Of a stretch of 43,101 nt of DNA, positions 23,341 through 34,006 are shown one piece after another. Source of the DNA: Clostridia bacterium (GTDB taxonomy: Bacteria > Bacillota > Clostridia > Oscillospirales > Butyricicoccaceae); NCBI GenBank assembly GCA_017394205.1, contig JAFOPS010000017.1, positions 1 through 43,101 on the forward strand, given 5' to 3'. Within the stretch, counting starts at the first letter, position 1. Each line of letters opens with the position of its first letter. The notes below the pieces were generated by a model. The model was given only the letters and a program-made list of their open reading frames with translations, was not told the DNA's origin and did not search any database. The position numbers and the translations under genes are program-made.

Positions 23341-25686
23341 ATGGCCAAAATTGAACGAAAAGCCGACCGTCACGTCCGCCGCCGCATCCTGACCCTGGCG
23401 GTGGTATTCTGCCTGTTGTGCTTCGGCGCGGTGGTGGCAAGACTGGGCTATCTGCAAATCGCCAACCGGGACTTTTACCTGCAAAAGGCGCTGATCAACC
23501 AGACAAAGGACGTGACCATCTACCCCACCCGCGGCACGATCTATGATACCAACGGCAAGCCGCTGGCCATCTCGGCCAGCACGGAGATGCTGATCCTCAA
23601 CCCCCGCCAGCTGGCGCCCCAAAGCTTTTCCGCCATGAGCAAGGAGGAGCAGACGGAATACCGCCTTCGCAACGGCGTCGGCTCTGACGTCAAGGCCGCG
23701 GATATCAAGCTCTCGGACGACGACAGGGCGGCGATCCGGGAAACGCGCCTTCAGGCCCTGTGCGGCGAGCTGCTGGAGGTGCTGGAGCTGGAGCCCGAGA
23801 CCGTGACGGCCAAGGCCGCCAAAGACAGCGCCTATCAGGTCCTGCGCCGCGGCGTGGAAAAGGACCAGGCCGACGTGCTTCGCGACTTTATCAAGGACAA
23901 TAAGCTCACCGGCGCGCTGTATTTTCTGGCGGATTCCACCCGCTATTATCCCTACGGCAGCTTTCTTTCCCACGTGCTGGGCTGCGTGGGCACCGACGAG
24001 CAGGGCCTGACGGGGCTGGAAAAAGAGTATGACAGCGTCCTTACGGGGACGCCGGGCCGCTCGGTCACCCTGGCCGACGCCCACGGCGACGCCCTCACCG
24101 AGGATTATGAGCTGTATTATCCCGCGGAAGAGGGGCAGAGCCTGGTGCTCACGGTGGACGAGGTGCTGCAGCACTATCTGGAAAAGCATCTGGAGATCGC
24201 CTATAACGACAATCAGGTGCAGGGCTCGGCCATCGGCATCGTGATGGATGTACACGACGGCGGGATCCTGGCCATGGCCTCTTATCCCGAGTTCGACCCC
24301 AACGATCCCTTCAAGCTGGTGGGCGAAAAGCAGCTGGAAGCCATCAACGCCATCGCCGACGAGGAGGCACGCACCGCCGCCCGCAGCGAAGCCGTTTACG
24401 CCCAGTGGAGCAACAAGCCGGTGTCGTTCATGTATTATCCCGGCTCCACCTTCAAGATCATCACCGCCGCCTCGGCGCTGGAGGAGGGCGTCGTCACCGA
24501 GCACAGCAGCTTTTACTGTCCGGGCTTCAAGCAGATCGACGGTTATCCCCGCCCCATCAGCTGCTGGAAAAAGGCCGGCCACGGGAACGAGGATCTGCGG
24601 GAGGCGCTGATGAACTCCTGCAACCCCGCGCTGATGACCGTCGGTCTGGCGCTGGGCCGCGACCGGTTCACCCAGTATGTGCAGGCCTTCGGCCTGCGGG
24701 AAAAATCCGGCGTCGATCTGCCCGGCGAAGCGGTGGGCCTTTACAACATGAGCAGCAACGTGGACCTGGCGGTCTATTCCTTCGGCCAGAACTTTACCCT
24801 GACGCCGCTGCAGCTGGTGACTGCGGTGTCCGCCGTGGCCAACGGCGGCATGCTGGTCCAGCCTCATATCGTGAAAGAGATCCTCAACGCCGACGGCACG
24901 GTGGCCCAAAGCTTCGGGCGCACCGAGGTGCGGCAGGTCATCTCCCAGCAGACCTCGGAGCTGATGTGCGATATGCTGGAGGACGTGGTGAAAAAAGGCA
25001 CCGGTAAAAATGCCTATGTGGCGGGCTATCGGGTGGCCGGCAAGACGGGCACTACCGAAAAGATCGCCGATATGAACAAAGAGGGCAAGGATCTTTACGT
25101 CACCTCCTTCGTGGCCTTTGCACCCGCCGACGATCCTCAGATCGCCGTGCTGGTGCTGCTGGATGAACCCACCGTCCAGCCCATCTCCGGCGGTCTGAAC
25201 ACCGCCCCGGTGGTACGGCGCTTTCTGGAGGAGGCGCTGCCTTATCTGGAGATCGACCCCATTTATACCACGGATGAACAGAGCTCCCGCAGCGTCACCA
25301 TGCCCGACCTCACGGGCATGACCCTCAGCGACGCCGAGGCCGCGCTGAAAAAGCTGGGCATGACCTGCTCCAGCGTGGGCTCCGAGGCCGCCGTCACCGA
25401 TCAGATCCCCGCGGCGGGCGCGGTGGTGGCCAGCAATACCAAAGCGGTCTTGTATCTGGGCGGCAGCAAGCCCGATAAGCTTGTCACCGTTCCCGATCTT
25501 CACAATCTTACGCTGTCCGGCGCCAGAAGCACGCTCCAGAACATGGGACTTTACGTTCGCGTGTCCGGCGGCGTTTCCGAGGGCGGGCAGACCGTTACCA
25601 AACAGGATATCTCCCCGCAGGAGCAGGTGCCCTACGGCACCGTGATCACCGTGGAGACCACCGACATGGCGCAGCGTGCCCAGTGA
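23341..25686 (+). CDS. Septal peptidoglycan transpeptidase (FtsI/PbpB/SpoVD class PBP)
   Basis: 781-residue class B penicillin-binding protein. Membrane anchor about residues 15-35, PBP dimerisation domain to about 230, transpeptidase with SxxK at Ser369 (PGSTFK), SxN in NSCNPAL and KTG in GKTGTTEK. Two C-terminal PASTA domains (from VTMPDLTGMTLSDAEAAL and VTVPDLHNLTLSGARSTL). Two PASTA units resemble PbpB (division), whereas SpoVD usually has one; only one such gene is present here, so it may serve division, sporulation or both. ATG at 23341 after AAAGGAG. Confidence 0.92.
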   Translation: MAKIERKADRHVRRRILTLAVVFCLLCFGAVVARLGYLQIANRDFYLQKALINQTKDVTIYPTRGTIYDTNGKPLAISASTEMLILNPRQLAPQSFSAMSKEEQTEYRLRNGVGSDVKAADIKLSDDDRAAIRETRLQALCGELLEVLELEPETVTAKAAKDSAYQVLRRGVEKDQADVLRDFIKDNKLTGALYFLADSTRYYPYGSFLSHVLGCVGTDEQGLTGLEKEYDSVLTGTPGRSVTLADAHGDALTEDYELYYPAEEGQSLVLTVDEVLQHYLEKHLEIAYNDNQVQGSAIGIVMDVHDGGILAMASYPEFDPNDPFKLVGEKQLEAINAIADEEARTAARSEAVYAQWSNKPVSFMYYPGSTFKIITAASALEEGVVTEHSSFYCPGFKQIDGYPRPISCWKKAGHGNEDLREALMNSCNPALMTVGLALGRDRFTQYVQAFGLREKSGVDLPGEAVGLYNMSSNVDLAVYSFGQNFTLTPLQLVTAVSAVANGGMLVQPHIVKEILNADGTVAQSFGRTEVRQVISQQTSELMCDMLEDVVKKGTGKNAYVAGYRVAGKTGTTEKIADMNKEGKDLYVTSFVAFAPADDPQIAVLVLLDEPTVQPISGGLNTAPVVRRFLEEALPYLEIDPIYTTDEQSSRSVTMPDLTGMTLSDAEAALKKLGMTCSSVGSEAAVTDQIPAAGAVVASNTKAVLYLGGSKPDKLVTVPDLHNLTLSGARSTLQNMGLYVRVSGGVSEGGQTVTKQDISPQEQVPYGTVITVETTDMAQRAQ

Positions 25687-25705
25687 GGCAGGAAAGGAGA
25701 AAACC

Positions 25706-27163
25706 ATGCTTTTGACAGAGCTTTTGCATAACGTGCCCGCCGTTTGCGTATCCCGGGAAAAAGAAGCCGAGATTACCTCGGTCTGCTGTGATTCCCGCAA
25801 GGCGGAAAAGGGCTGTCTTTTCATCGCCGTCCGCGGATATCAAAGCGACGGGCACCGGTTCATCGCCTCCGCCGTCGAGCGCGGCGCCGCCGCTGTGTTG
25901 GCGGAGGAGGCCCCCGAAGAGATCCCTGCGGGCGTGGCGGTCTATCTCACCGAAAACACCCGCGCCGCCGTGGCCGACGCGGCCGCCGCCTTTTACCGCC
26001 ACCCCGAGCGGCAGCTCAGGCTGGTGGGCGTGACGGGGACCAACGGAAAGACCACCTCGACCCATCTGATCTGCCACATTCTGGAGCAGACGGGACACCC
26101 CTGCGGGCTCATCGGCACCAACGGCATCCGCATCCGCGAGGAGCTGCGCCCCGCCGACCGCACCACTCCCGACGGGCTGGAGCTTTACGCCCTTTTGCGG
26201 GAGATGGCGGATGCGGGATGTGAATACGCCGTGATGGAGGTTTCCTCGCACAGCCTGGTGCTCGACCGGGTGCGGGGGCTGCATTACGCCGCGGCGGCCT
26301 TTACCAATCTGACCCAGGATCATTTGGATTTTCACGGGGATATGGAGCATTATTTCGAGGCCAAGGCCCTGTTGTTCGACCGCTGCGACACCGCCGTCAT
26401 CAATCTGGACGACGCCTACGGCGCCCGGCTGGCGCAGCAGGTCAAATGCCCGGTTATCACCTTCTCCGCCAAACGGGACGAAGCCCGGCTGGTGGCAAAA
26501 AACGTCAGGCTCCAGCCGGACAACGTGCAGGCCGTTTTGGTGCGGGACAACGACATCGCCCGCATGCGGCTCAATATCCCGGGCATGTTCTCGGTGTATA
26601 ACGGGCTGACGGCCATCGCCTGCTGTCTGGCGCTGGGCATGGGGCTGGAGGAGGTCACGGAAGCGCTCCGCACGGCGCAGGGCGTCAAGGGGCGCGCCGA
26701 GATCGTGCCCACGGGCCGGGACTTCACCGTGATGATCGACTATTCCCACACCCCCGACAGCATGGAGAACATCCTCCGCACCGTGCGGGATTACGCCAAG
26801 GGCCGGGTGATCGGCGTCTTCGGCGCGGGCGGCGACCGGGATAAAACCAAGCGCCCGCTGATGGGAAAGGTGGGCGGCGAGGGCTGCGACCTGTGCGTGG
26901 TCACCTCCGACAACCCCCGCTCGGAGGATCCCGATGCCATCATTCAGGATATTCTGGCGGGAATGTCCGCCAAGCACCGTTACAAAGTCATCCCCGACCG
27001 CCGGGAGGCCATTGCCTGGGCGGTGAAGCACGCCCAGCCCGACGACATCATCGTTTTGATGGGCAAGGGGCAGGAGACCTATCAGGAAATTTGCGGCGTC
27101 AAGCATCATCTTGACGAGCGGGAAGAGGTGGCCAAGGCGCTGGAAGCGCCGGAGGCCCGCTAA
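25706..27163 (+). CDS. murE: UDP-MurNAc-tripeptide synthetase (DAP-adding type)
   Basis: 485 residues. P-loop GVTGTNGKTTSTHL near residue 113, GAGGDRDKTKRPLMGKV, and SDNPRSEDP, where DNPR marks meso-diaminopimelate rather than lysine as the added amino acid. Adds the third residue of the peptidoglycan stem peptide. Start ATG at 25706 after AAAGGAG. The C-terminal part ends MGKGQETYQEI, as expected. Confidence 0.95.
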   Translation: MLLTELLHNVPAVCVSREKEAEITSVCCDSRKAEKGCLFIAVRGYQSDGHRFIASAVERGAAAVLAEEAPEEIPAGVAVYLTENTRAAVADAAAAFYRHPERQLRLVGVTGTNGKTTSTHLICHILEQTGHPCGLIGTNGIRIREELRPADRTTPDGLELYALLREMADAGCEYAVMEVSSHSLVLDRVRGLHYAAAAFTNLTQDHLDFHGDMEHYFEAKALLFDRCDTAVINLDDAYGARLAQQVKCPVITFSAKRDEARLVAKNVRLQPDNVQAVLVRDNDIARMRLNIPGMFSVYNGLTAIACCLALGMGLEEVTEALRTAQGVKGRAEIVPTGRDFTVMIDYSHTPDSMENILRTVRDYAKGRVIGVFGAGGDRDKTKRPLMGKVGGEGCDLCVVTSDNPRSEDPDAIIQDILAGMSAKHRYKVIPDRREAIAWAVKHAQPDDIIVLMGKGQETYQEICGVKHHLDEREEVAKALEAPEAR

Positions 27164-27184
27164 AAGGAAGTTAGGAGATAAGGT

Positions 27185-28159
27185 ATGAGGGAGTATCTGT
27201 ATCCCGTCTTGATGGCGGGGCTGTCGTTTCTGGTGGCCGTATTGCTGGCGCCCATCGTGATCCGCAAGCTGCGGGAGCTGCATTTCGGACAAAAGATCCT
27301 GGAGGACGGCCCCACCTGGCACAAGGGCAAGCAAAACACCCCCACCATGGGCGGCGTGATCTTTATCATCGCCATGACGCTGACGGTGCTCACCGGCCTG
27401 CCCGGGATGCTGGCAAACGGCGATTACCGCCCGCTGGTGATGCTGGGGCTCAGTCTGGTGTTCGGCGCCGTGGGCTTTGTGGACGACTGGACCAAGATCC
27501 GCAAAAAGCGCAATCAGGGTCTGACCCCGCGGCAAAAGCTGATGCTGCAGATCGCCGCCGCGGTGCTGTTCCTGGTGGTGATGCGGGTGATGGGATATCT
27601 CACCTCCGACCTGTATCTTCCCTTTATCGGCAAAACGCTGCGCCTGCCCTGGTGGCTCTATCTGGTCTTCGGCGTCATCGTGATCATCGGCGCCGACAAC
27701 GCCGTCAACCTCACCGACGGCATCGACGGCCTGTGCTCCTCGGTCACGCTGATCGTGGCGGTCTTTTTCTCCTTCGTCTTTCTGCGGGACGACGTCAGCG
27801 CATCGGCCTTTTCACTGGCGCTGGCGGGCGGTCTGCTGGGCTTTTTCCTCTTCAACCGCCACCCTGCAAAGGTCTTTATGGGCGACACCGGCTCGCTGTT
27901 TTTGGGCGGCGCCGTCTGCGCCATGGCGTTTGCCTACAACATGCCGCTGATCCTTGTCCCCGTCGGCATGGTCTATATCATCGAGACCTTGTCCGACATC
28001 ATTCAGGTTGGTTATTATAAGCTCAGCCACGGCAAGCGGGTCTTCAAAATGGCCCCCATCCACCATCATCTGGAGCTGTGCGGCTGGAGCGAATGGAAGA
28101 TCGTGATCGCGGCCTGTCTGCTGACGCTGGCGCTGTGCGCCCTGTCACTTCTGGCATAA
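27185..28159 (+). CDS. mraY: Phospho-MurNAc-pentapeptide translocase MraY
   Basis: 324 residues with ten predicted membrane helices. Motifs: GPTWHKGKQNTPTMGG near residue 42, DDWTKIRKKRNQGL, NAVNLTDGIDGL with the catalytic aspartates, and HHHLELCGWSE near the C-terminus. Makes lipid I from UDP-MurNAc-pentapeptide and undecaprenyl phosphate. Directly follows murE here; murF, normally between them, is absent. Confidence 0.96.
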   Translation: MREYLYPVLMAGLSFLVAVLLAPIVIRKLRELHFGQKILEDGPTWHKGKQNTPTMGGVIFIIAMTLTVLTGLPGMLANGDYRPLVMLGLSLVFGAVGFVDDWTKIRKKRNQGLTPRQKLMLQIAAAVLFLVVMRVMGYLTSDLYLPFIGKTLRLPWWLYLVFGVIVIIGADNAVNLTDGIDGLCSSVTLIVAVFFSFVFLRDDVSASAFSLALAGGLLGFFLFNRHPAKVFMGDTGSLFLGGAVCAMAFAYNMPLILVPVGMVYIIETLSDIIQVGYYKLSHGKRVFKMAPIHHHLELCGWSEWKIVIAACLLTLALCALSLLA

Positions 28160-28186
28160 ATCCGGTTTTATCGCTGTCGAAAGGAG

Positions 28187-29416
28187 ATGTTTCCCATCGC
28201 CGCTTCCGCAAAAAAGAAGACCCGTCCGGCCGCCCGGGAACAGCAGGAGGCGCGCCTGCGCGCCCTGGCCGGAGAAGAGCCGGAGCGCGTGGAGCGCGAG
28301 GGACATCTGGATCAGCCGCTGCTGCTGCTGACCCTGCTGCTGCTTGCCATCGGGCTGATCTGCCTGTTTTCGGCAAGCTACGCCACCGCCTACGATACCC
28401 AGGACGGCAACGCCGCCTATTTCATCATCCGGCAGGGCGTTTTTGCCGGCGCCGGCGTGGTGGTCATGCTGCTGCTTTCCAGATTCGACTATCACAAATT
28501 GCATTATCTGGCCATTCCCGCGCTGCTGTTTGCCGTTGCGGTAATGGCTACCGTCAAGATCCCGGGACTGAAAAACTATTGGAAGACCATCAACGATGCC
28601 ACCCGCTGGATCGCGCTTCCGGGCGTCGGCACTTTCCAGCCCTCGGAGCTGGCAAAGGTGGCCGTCATCCTCAGCTTTTCCAGCTTTTCCGCCATCTTCG
28701 GCAAGAAAAAAATGCACACTCTCCGCTGGGGGATCCTTCCCTTTCTCGCGATCATCGGCCTGTTCGCCGTTTTGATGTATTGGGAGAAGCACCTTTCCGG
28801 CACGCTGATCATCGCCGTCATCGGGATGCTCATCATTTACATCGGCGGCGCGAACCTGTTTTGGTTCTTCCTGGGCGGCGGAGGGATCGTCGCGGCGGGC
28901 GTGTGGTATATCAAGAGCCATCCCTATGCGCTCACTCGCATCAAGGTCTGGCTCGACCCCTTCTCCGACCCCCGTGGAAAGGGCTGGCAGGGCGTACAGA
29001 GTCAGCTTGCCATCGGCAGCGGCGGCTTCTGGGGCCTTGGCCTGGGGCAGAGCCGGCAAAAGCATCTCTGGCTTCCCGAGCCTGCCAACGATTTTATTTT
29101 TTCCGTAGTGTGCGAGGAGCTGGGCTTTCTGGGCGCGGCGCTGATCATTCTGGTGTTCGCCCTGCTGATCTGGCGGGGATATTACATTGCCCTGCGCTCG
29201 GACGATAAATTCGGCACCCTGCTGGCGGCGGGCATCACCACGCAGATCGCCGTCCAGACCATTCTCAATCTGGGCGTTGTGACGGGACTCCTGCCCATCA
29301 CCGGCGCGGCGCTGCCTTTCTTCAGCTACGGCGGCACGGCGCTTTTGATCCAGCTTGCCGAGATGGGGATCCTGTTGAGCATTTCCCGGCAGATGCCGGT
29401 GACGAAAGAGGGATAA
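28187..29416 (+). CDS. ftsW: Septal peptidoglycan glycosyltransferase FtsW (SEDS)
   Basis: Up to 409 residues. A polar cytoplasmic N-terminus of about 40 residues precedes ten predicted helices. SEDS features: LSRFDYHKLH, GVGTFQPSELAKVAVI, the large loop region with DPFSDPRGKGWQGVQSQLAIGSG, PEPANDFIFSVVCEELG and ALPFFSYGG. RodA is the alternative, but the dcw position favours FtsW. The start is uncertain: the only in-frame ATG (28187) directly abuts AAAGGAG, which is too close. ATC at 28196 has normal spacing. Confidence 0.93.
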   Translation: MFPIAASAKKKTRPAAREQQEARLRALAGEEPERVEREGHLDQPLLLLTLLLLAIGLICLFSASYATAYDTQDGNAAYFIIRQGVFAGAGVVVMLLLSRFDYHKLHYLAIPALLFAVAVMATVKIPGLKNYWKTINDATRWIALPGVGTFQPSELAKVAVILSFSSFSAIFGKKKMHTLRWGILPFLAIIGLFAVLMYWEKHLSGTLIIAVIGMLIIYIGGANLFWFFLGGGGIVAAGVWYIKSHPYALTRIKVWLDPFSDPRGKGWQGVQSQLAIGSGGFWGLGLGQSRQKHLWLPEPANDFIFSVVCEELGFLGAALIILVFALLIWRGYYIALRSDDKFGTLLAAGITTQIAVQTILNLGVVTGLLPITGAALPFFSYGGTALLIQLAEMGILLSISRQMPVTKEG

Positions 29417-29419
29417 GTC

Positions 29420-30520
29420 ATGAAGATCGTATTTGCCGGAGGCGGCTCCGCCGGCCACGTCAACCCCGCGCTGGCGGTGGCGAATTACATCCGTTCCCGG
29501 GAAGACAGCACCGTCTGGCTCGCGGGCGGGACGGGAAATATCGAGGAGCGTCTTGCCAAAAAGGCGGGCTATCCCATTTTTACCTTCCCCTTGAAGGGGC
29601 TTTCACGCAAAAAAAGCTTCGCCGGTCTGCGGCAGAATATCACCGCCCTTGCCGAGATGCGCGCTGCTGTCCGCGGCTGCAAAAAGATTTTGGCGGACAT
29701 CCGTCCCGATGTTGTGATGGGGACGGGGGGCTATGCCAGCTTTCCCATGGTGCGGGCCGCCGCGCAGATGGGGATCAAAACGGCGATCCTGGAGGTCAAC
29801 GCCACCCCCGGCGTGGCCACCAAACAACTTGCGAAAAAGGTTGACTGCACCATGGTCTCCTTTGCCGAGACCGAAGCCCTGATCCCCGGCGCAAGGCGCA
29901 CCGTCCTCACCGGCTCGCCCGTGCGGGAGGAGATCGCCCGCTGCCGGGAAAAGACCTTTGAACCCCTGTTCGACAACGGACTTCCCACGCTGGTGTGCTT
30001 CTGGGGCAGCATCGGCGCGCTGTATATGAATCAGAAAATGGTGGAGGTGGCCAAGCTGGTCACCCAGCGGCAGCAGTTCAACCTGCTGCAGGTGAGCGGC
30101 TCTTCCCATTACGGCTGGATGAAGGAGGCGCTGACGAAGGAGGGCATCGTCACCGATCGGGGCAATTTCCGCCTTACCGACTATCTTTACGATATGGACC
30201 GGGTGATGGCGACGGCCGATCTGATCCTTTGCCGTGCCGGCGGGACGCTGGCGGAGCTGTGCGCCGCCGGAACGCCCGCCATCGTGGTGCCCTCGCCCTT
30301 TGTGGCCGAGAACCATCAGGAGAAAAACGCCCGCATTCTGGAGCAGGCCGGCGCCGTCAAGGTGATCACCGAACGGGAGGCCGAGCCCGAGCTGATCTAC
30401 GACACCGCCTGGAGCCTTCTGCAGGCGCCCGACACGCTGAAGACCATGGGCGAAAATGCCCGCAAAAAGGCCCAGCCCGACGTGCTGGAGCACATCTATC
30501 AGACGCTGAAATCTCTCTGA
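29420..30520 (+). CDS. murG: Lipid II synthase MurG (divergent motifs)
   Basis: 366 residues of the MurG GT28 fold. Adds GlcNAc to lipid I on the inner membrane face. N-terminal GGGSAGHVNPAL replaces the usual GGTGGH, GTGGYASFP is kept, LEVNATPG stands where HEQNxxPG is usual, and FWGSIGALYMN stands for GGSxGA. The UDP-GlcNAc part LCRAGGTLAEL...GTPAIVVPSP is normal. Gap to ftsW is 3 bases. The altered residues lie at phosphate/lipid contact sites, so function is likely but the set is unusual. Confidence 0.9.
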   Translation: MKIVFAGGGSAGHVNPALAVANYIRSREDSTVWLAGGTGNIEERLAKKAGYPIFTFPLKGLSRKKSFAGLRQNITALAEMRAAVRGCKKILADIRPDVVMGTGGYASFPMVRAAAQMGIKTAILEVNATPGVATKQLAKKVDCTMVSFAETEALIPGARRTVLTGSPVREEIARCREKTFEPLFDNGLPTLVCFWGSIGALYMNQKMVEVAKLVTQRQQFNLLQVSGSSHYGWMKEALTKEGIVTDRGNFRLTDYLYDMDRVMATADLILCRAGGTLAELCAAGTPAIVVPSPFVAENHQEKNARILEQAGAVKVITEREAEPELIYDTAWSLLQAPDTLKTMGENARKKAQPDVLEHIYQTLKSL

Positions 30521-30600
30521 ACCGAAACAGGCCGGCTTTCCCGCACCGAGTGAGCGCTTGATGCATAGGATGGCGTGTAATACCGGAAAAGGAGCCGACT

Positions 30601-31860
30601 ATGTCTTACTATCAGATCCGGGGCGGAAGGCCCCTGCGGGGGACGGTGCCCGTCAGCGGGGCCAAAAACAGCGTTCTGCCCATTCTGGCCGCCACGCTGC
30701 TCAACGGCGGCAAAAACGTTTTACATAACTGTCCCGATCTGCGGGACGTGCGCTCGGCAATCGCAATCCTGCGATATCTGGGATGCCGGGTCCGGCGGGA
30801 GGGCGACACCGTCACGGTGGACTCCTCCGCGGTGGAGCGATGGGACGTTCCCCACGAGCTCATGCGGGAGATGCGGTCCTCCGTCATCTTTCTCGGACCG
30901 ATCCTGGCCCGCTGCGGCCGGGCACGGCTCAGTCTGCCCGGCGGCTGCGATATCGGCCCCCGGCCCATTGACCTGCATCTGCAGGCCTTGCAGAAGCTGG
31001 GCGTGGAGATCCGGGAAGAGGGGGGCGACATTTATTGCCGCGCAGGCGATCTGCGGGGAACGGACGTGATCCTCAGCTTTCCCAGCGTGGGCGCCACCGA
31101 GAACACGCTTTTGACAGCCACGGCCTGCGGCGGCTCCACCCGCATCATCAACGCGGCCCGGGAGCCCGAGATCGCCGATTTGCAGGAGTTTCTGCGAAAG
31201 GGCGGCTCCGAGGTCGCGGGCGGCGGCGAGAGCGTCATCCGCGTTTCGGGAGAAATGCCCCGCCGGGATGTGGAGCACACCATCCTGCCCGACCGGATCG
31301 AGGCTGCCACCTATCTTTGCGCCTGCGCCGCCTGCGGCGGTGAGATCACCCTCACCGGCGCTGAGCCGGAGCACGTGGGCACCGTGCTGCAATGCCTCTC
31401 CGAGGCGGGCTGCACCGTGCGGACGGCGGGACGCAGCGTCATGCTGCGGGCGCAGGAGCGGCTTTCCGGCCTTCCCATCGTGCGGACCATGCCCTATCCC
31501 GGCTTTCCCACCGACGCCCAGGCGCCGCTGATGGCGGCGGCCTGCACTGCCGAGGGGACGTCGGTCTTTCTGGAAACGATTTTTGAAAACCGCTATCGCC
31601 ATGTGCCCGAGCTTGCCCGCATGGGGGCAAAGATCCGCGTCAGCGGGCGGACGGCTCTGGTGACCGGCGGCGCGCTTCACGGCGCGCGGGTGCGATGCAC
31701 CGATCTGCGGGGCGGGGCGGCGCTGGTGATCGCCGCGCTGGCAGCCGAAGGCGAAAGCGTCGTGGAGGACATCACTCACATCGATCGCGGCTATGAGCGC
31801 CTGGCGGAAAAGCTGACCCTTTTGGGCGCGGACATCCGCCGGACGGACGGAGAAACATAA
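30601..31860 (+). CDS. murA: UDP-N-acetylglucosamine 1-carboxyvinyltransferase
   Basis: 419 residues, normal MurA length. Lys22-Asn23 in SGAKNS and catalytic Cys116 in LPGGCDIGPRPIDLH are present, so fosfomycin-type chemistry applies. PYPGFPTDAQAPLMA is conserved. Performs the first committed step of peptidoglycan synthesis. Inserted between murG and ftsQ, with an 80-base gap upstream in which I see only the ribosome site (AAAAGGAG). Confidence 0.95.
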   Translation: MSYYQIRGGRPLRGTVPVSGAKNSVLPILAATLLNGGKNVLHNCPDLRDVRSAIAILRYLGCRVRREGDTVTVDSSAVERWDVPHELMREMRSSVIFLGPILARCGRARLSLPGGCDIGPRPIDLHLQALQKLGVEIREEGGDIYCRAGDLRGTDVILSFPSVGATENTLLTATACGGSTRIINAAREPEIADLQEFLRKGGSEVAGGGESVIRVSGEMPRRDVEHTILPDRIEAATYLCACAACGGEITLTGAEPEHVGTVLQCLSEAGCTVRTAGRSVMLRAQERLSGLPIVRTMPYPGFPTDAQAPLMAAACTAEGTSVFLETIFENRYRHVPELARMGAKIRVSGRTALVTGGALHGARVRCTDLRGGAALVIAALAAEGESVVEDITHIDRGYERLAEKLTLLGADIRRTDGET

Positions 31861-31872
31861 AGGAGCTTTACC

Positions 31873-32706
31873 ATGGCAAAGCAGAGACGACAATCCAAGA
31901 GCAGACGCCGCCGGCGCCGCAGTACGCGCGGCGGCGCGCCTGCCGTATTGGTGCTGCTCTGCATCGTGGTGGCCGTGGCAGCCATCCTCACGGCCATGAC
32001 CATCTTTTTCAAGGTGCGCAGCATCACCCTTACAGGCGAGACCCGCTATTCCGCCCAGGAGGTGGCGGAGGCCTCCGGCCTGAAAGAGGGGGACAACCTG
32101 ATCCTGTTCAACAAATTCCGCGCCATCGGCAGCGTGTTTGACGCCTGCCCCTATCTGCATACCGTTCAGATGCGCCGCCGTCTGCCCGATACGGTAGAGA
32201 TCATCGTCACCGAGTGTGTGCCAGCCGGGGTCATCGAGGATCAGTTCGCCTCGGTGCCCGATCCCAAAAACAAGGACAAGACGATCCGCATCGGCGGGAC
32301 GGGGAAGTGGCTCATCGATATCGAGGGCAAGCTGCTGGAGCAGGTGCACGAGGTTCCGGAAGGGCTCTGTTATCTGCGCGGATTGACCCTGAAAGAGCCA
32401 AAAATCGGGAAATATGCGAATTTTTCTGATGAAGATCTGCAAAAACCCGTATTTTTGTTATTGAATACTGCAAAAGATAATGATATACTACCAGATATAG
32501 GGGAAATCGATTTTTCCGAACCCTATAACATCCGTTTTACGTATACCGACCGGTTCACCGTGGCCATCGGCTCCACGGAGGAATTGGAAAAAAAGATCCG
32601 CTATCTGCGCCTGATCACCGAGGAAAAGCTGGGCGCAAACGTGACGGGGCTGATCGACGTCTCCGACACGCAAAAGGCGCGATTTGTCCCCGCTGCAAAT
32701 GAATGA
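31873..32706 (+). CDS. ftsQ: Cell division protein FtsQ/DivIB
   Basis: 277 residues. Very basic cytoplasmic N-terminus (KQRRQSKSRRRRRRSTRGG), one membrane segment about 23-42, then a POTRA domain beginning FKVRSITLTGETRYSAQEVAEASG, and the beta domain to residue 270. Scaffold for FtsL/FtsB-type proteins and the septal PBP. The coding stretch 32400-32520 is strikingly AT-rich compared with the rest and holds a promoter-like sequence. Confidence 0.9.
   Translation: MAKQRRQSKSRRRRRRSTRGGAPAVLVLLCIVVAVAAILTAMTIFFKVRSITLTGETRYSAQEVAEASGLKEGDNLILFNKFRAIGSVFDACPYLHTVQMRRRLPDTVEIIVTECVPAGVIEDQFASVPDPKNKDKTIRIGGTGKWLIDIEGKLLEQVHEVPEGLCYLRGLTLKEPKIGKYANFSDEDLQKPVFLLLNTAKDNDILPDIGEIDFSEPYNIRFTYTDRFTVAIGSTEELEKKIRYLRLITEEKLGANVTGLIDVSDTQKARFVPAANE
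32461..32489 (+). promoter_or_regulatory. Internal promoter in ftsQ, probably for ftsZ
   Basis: TTGAAT at 32461-32466, 17-bp AT-rich spacer, TATACT at 32484-32489, 245 bases before ftsZ, inside the ftsQ reading frame. Confidence 0.6.
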
Positions 32707-32733
32707 GAAAGTTGACATAATGGAGGGCGTAGC

Positions 32734-33960
<1,227 letters not shown>

Positions 33961-33968
33961 GTGATAAC

Positions 33969-34006
33969 AAAACGCTCCCGCAGCCGAAGCTGCGGGAGCG
34001 TTTTTT
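33969..34006. terminator. Bidirectional terminator at the end of the dcw cluster
   Basis: 16-bp perfect stem (33969-33984 with 33989-34004), CGAA tetraloop, T runs on both strands. Ends ftsZ and the convergent GNAT gene. Confidence 0.92.

Noticed and set aside
23245-25824. 859-codon open frame on the minus strand
   Set aside because: Antisense shadow of the PBP gene, without ribosome site or recognisable domain.
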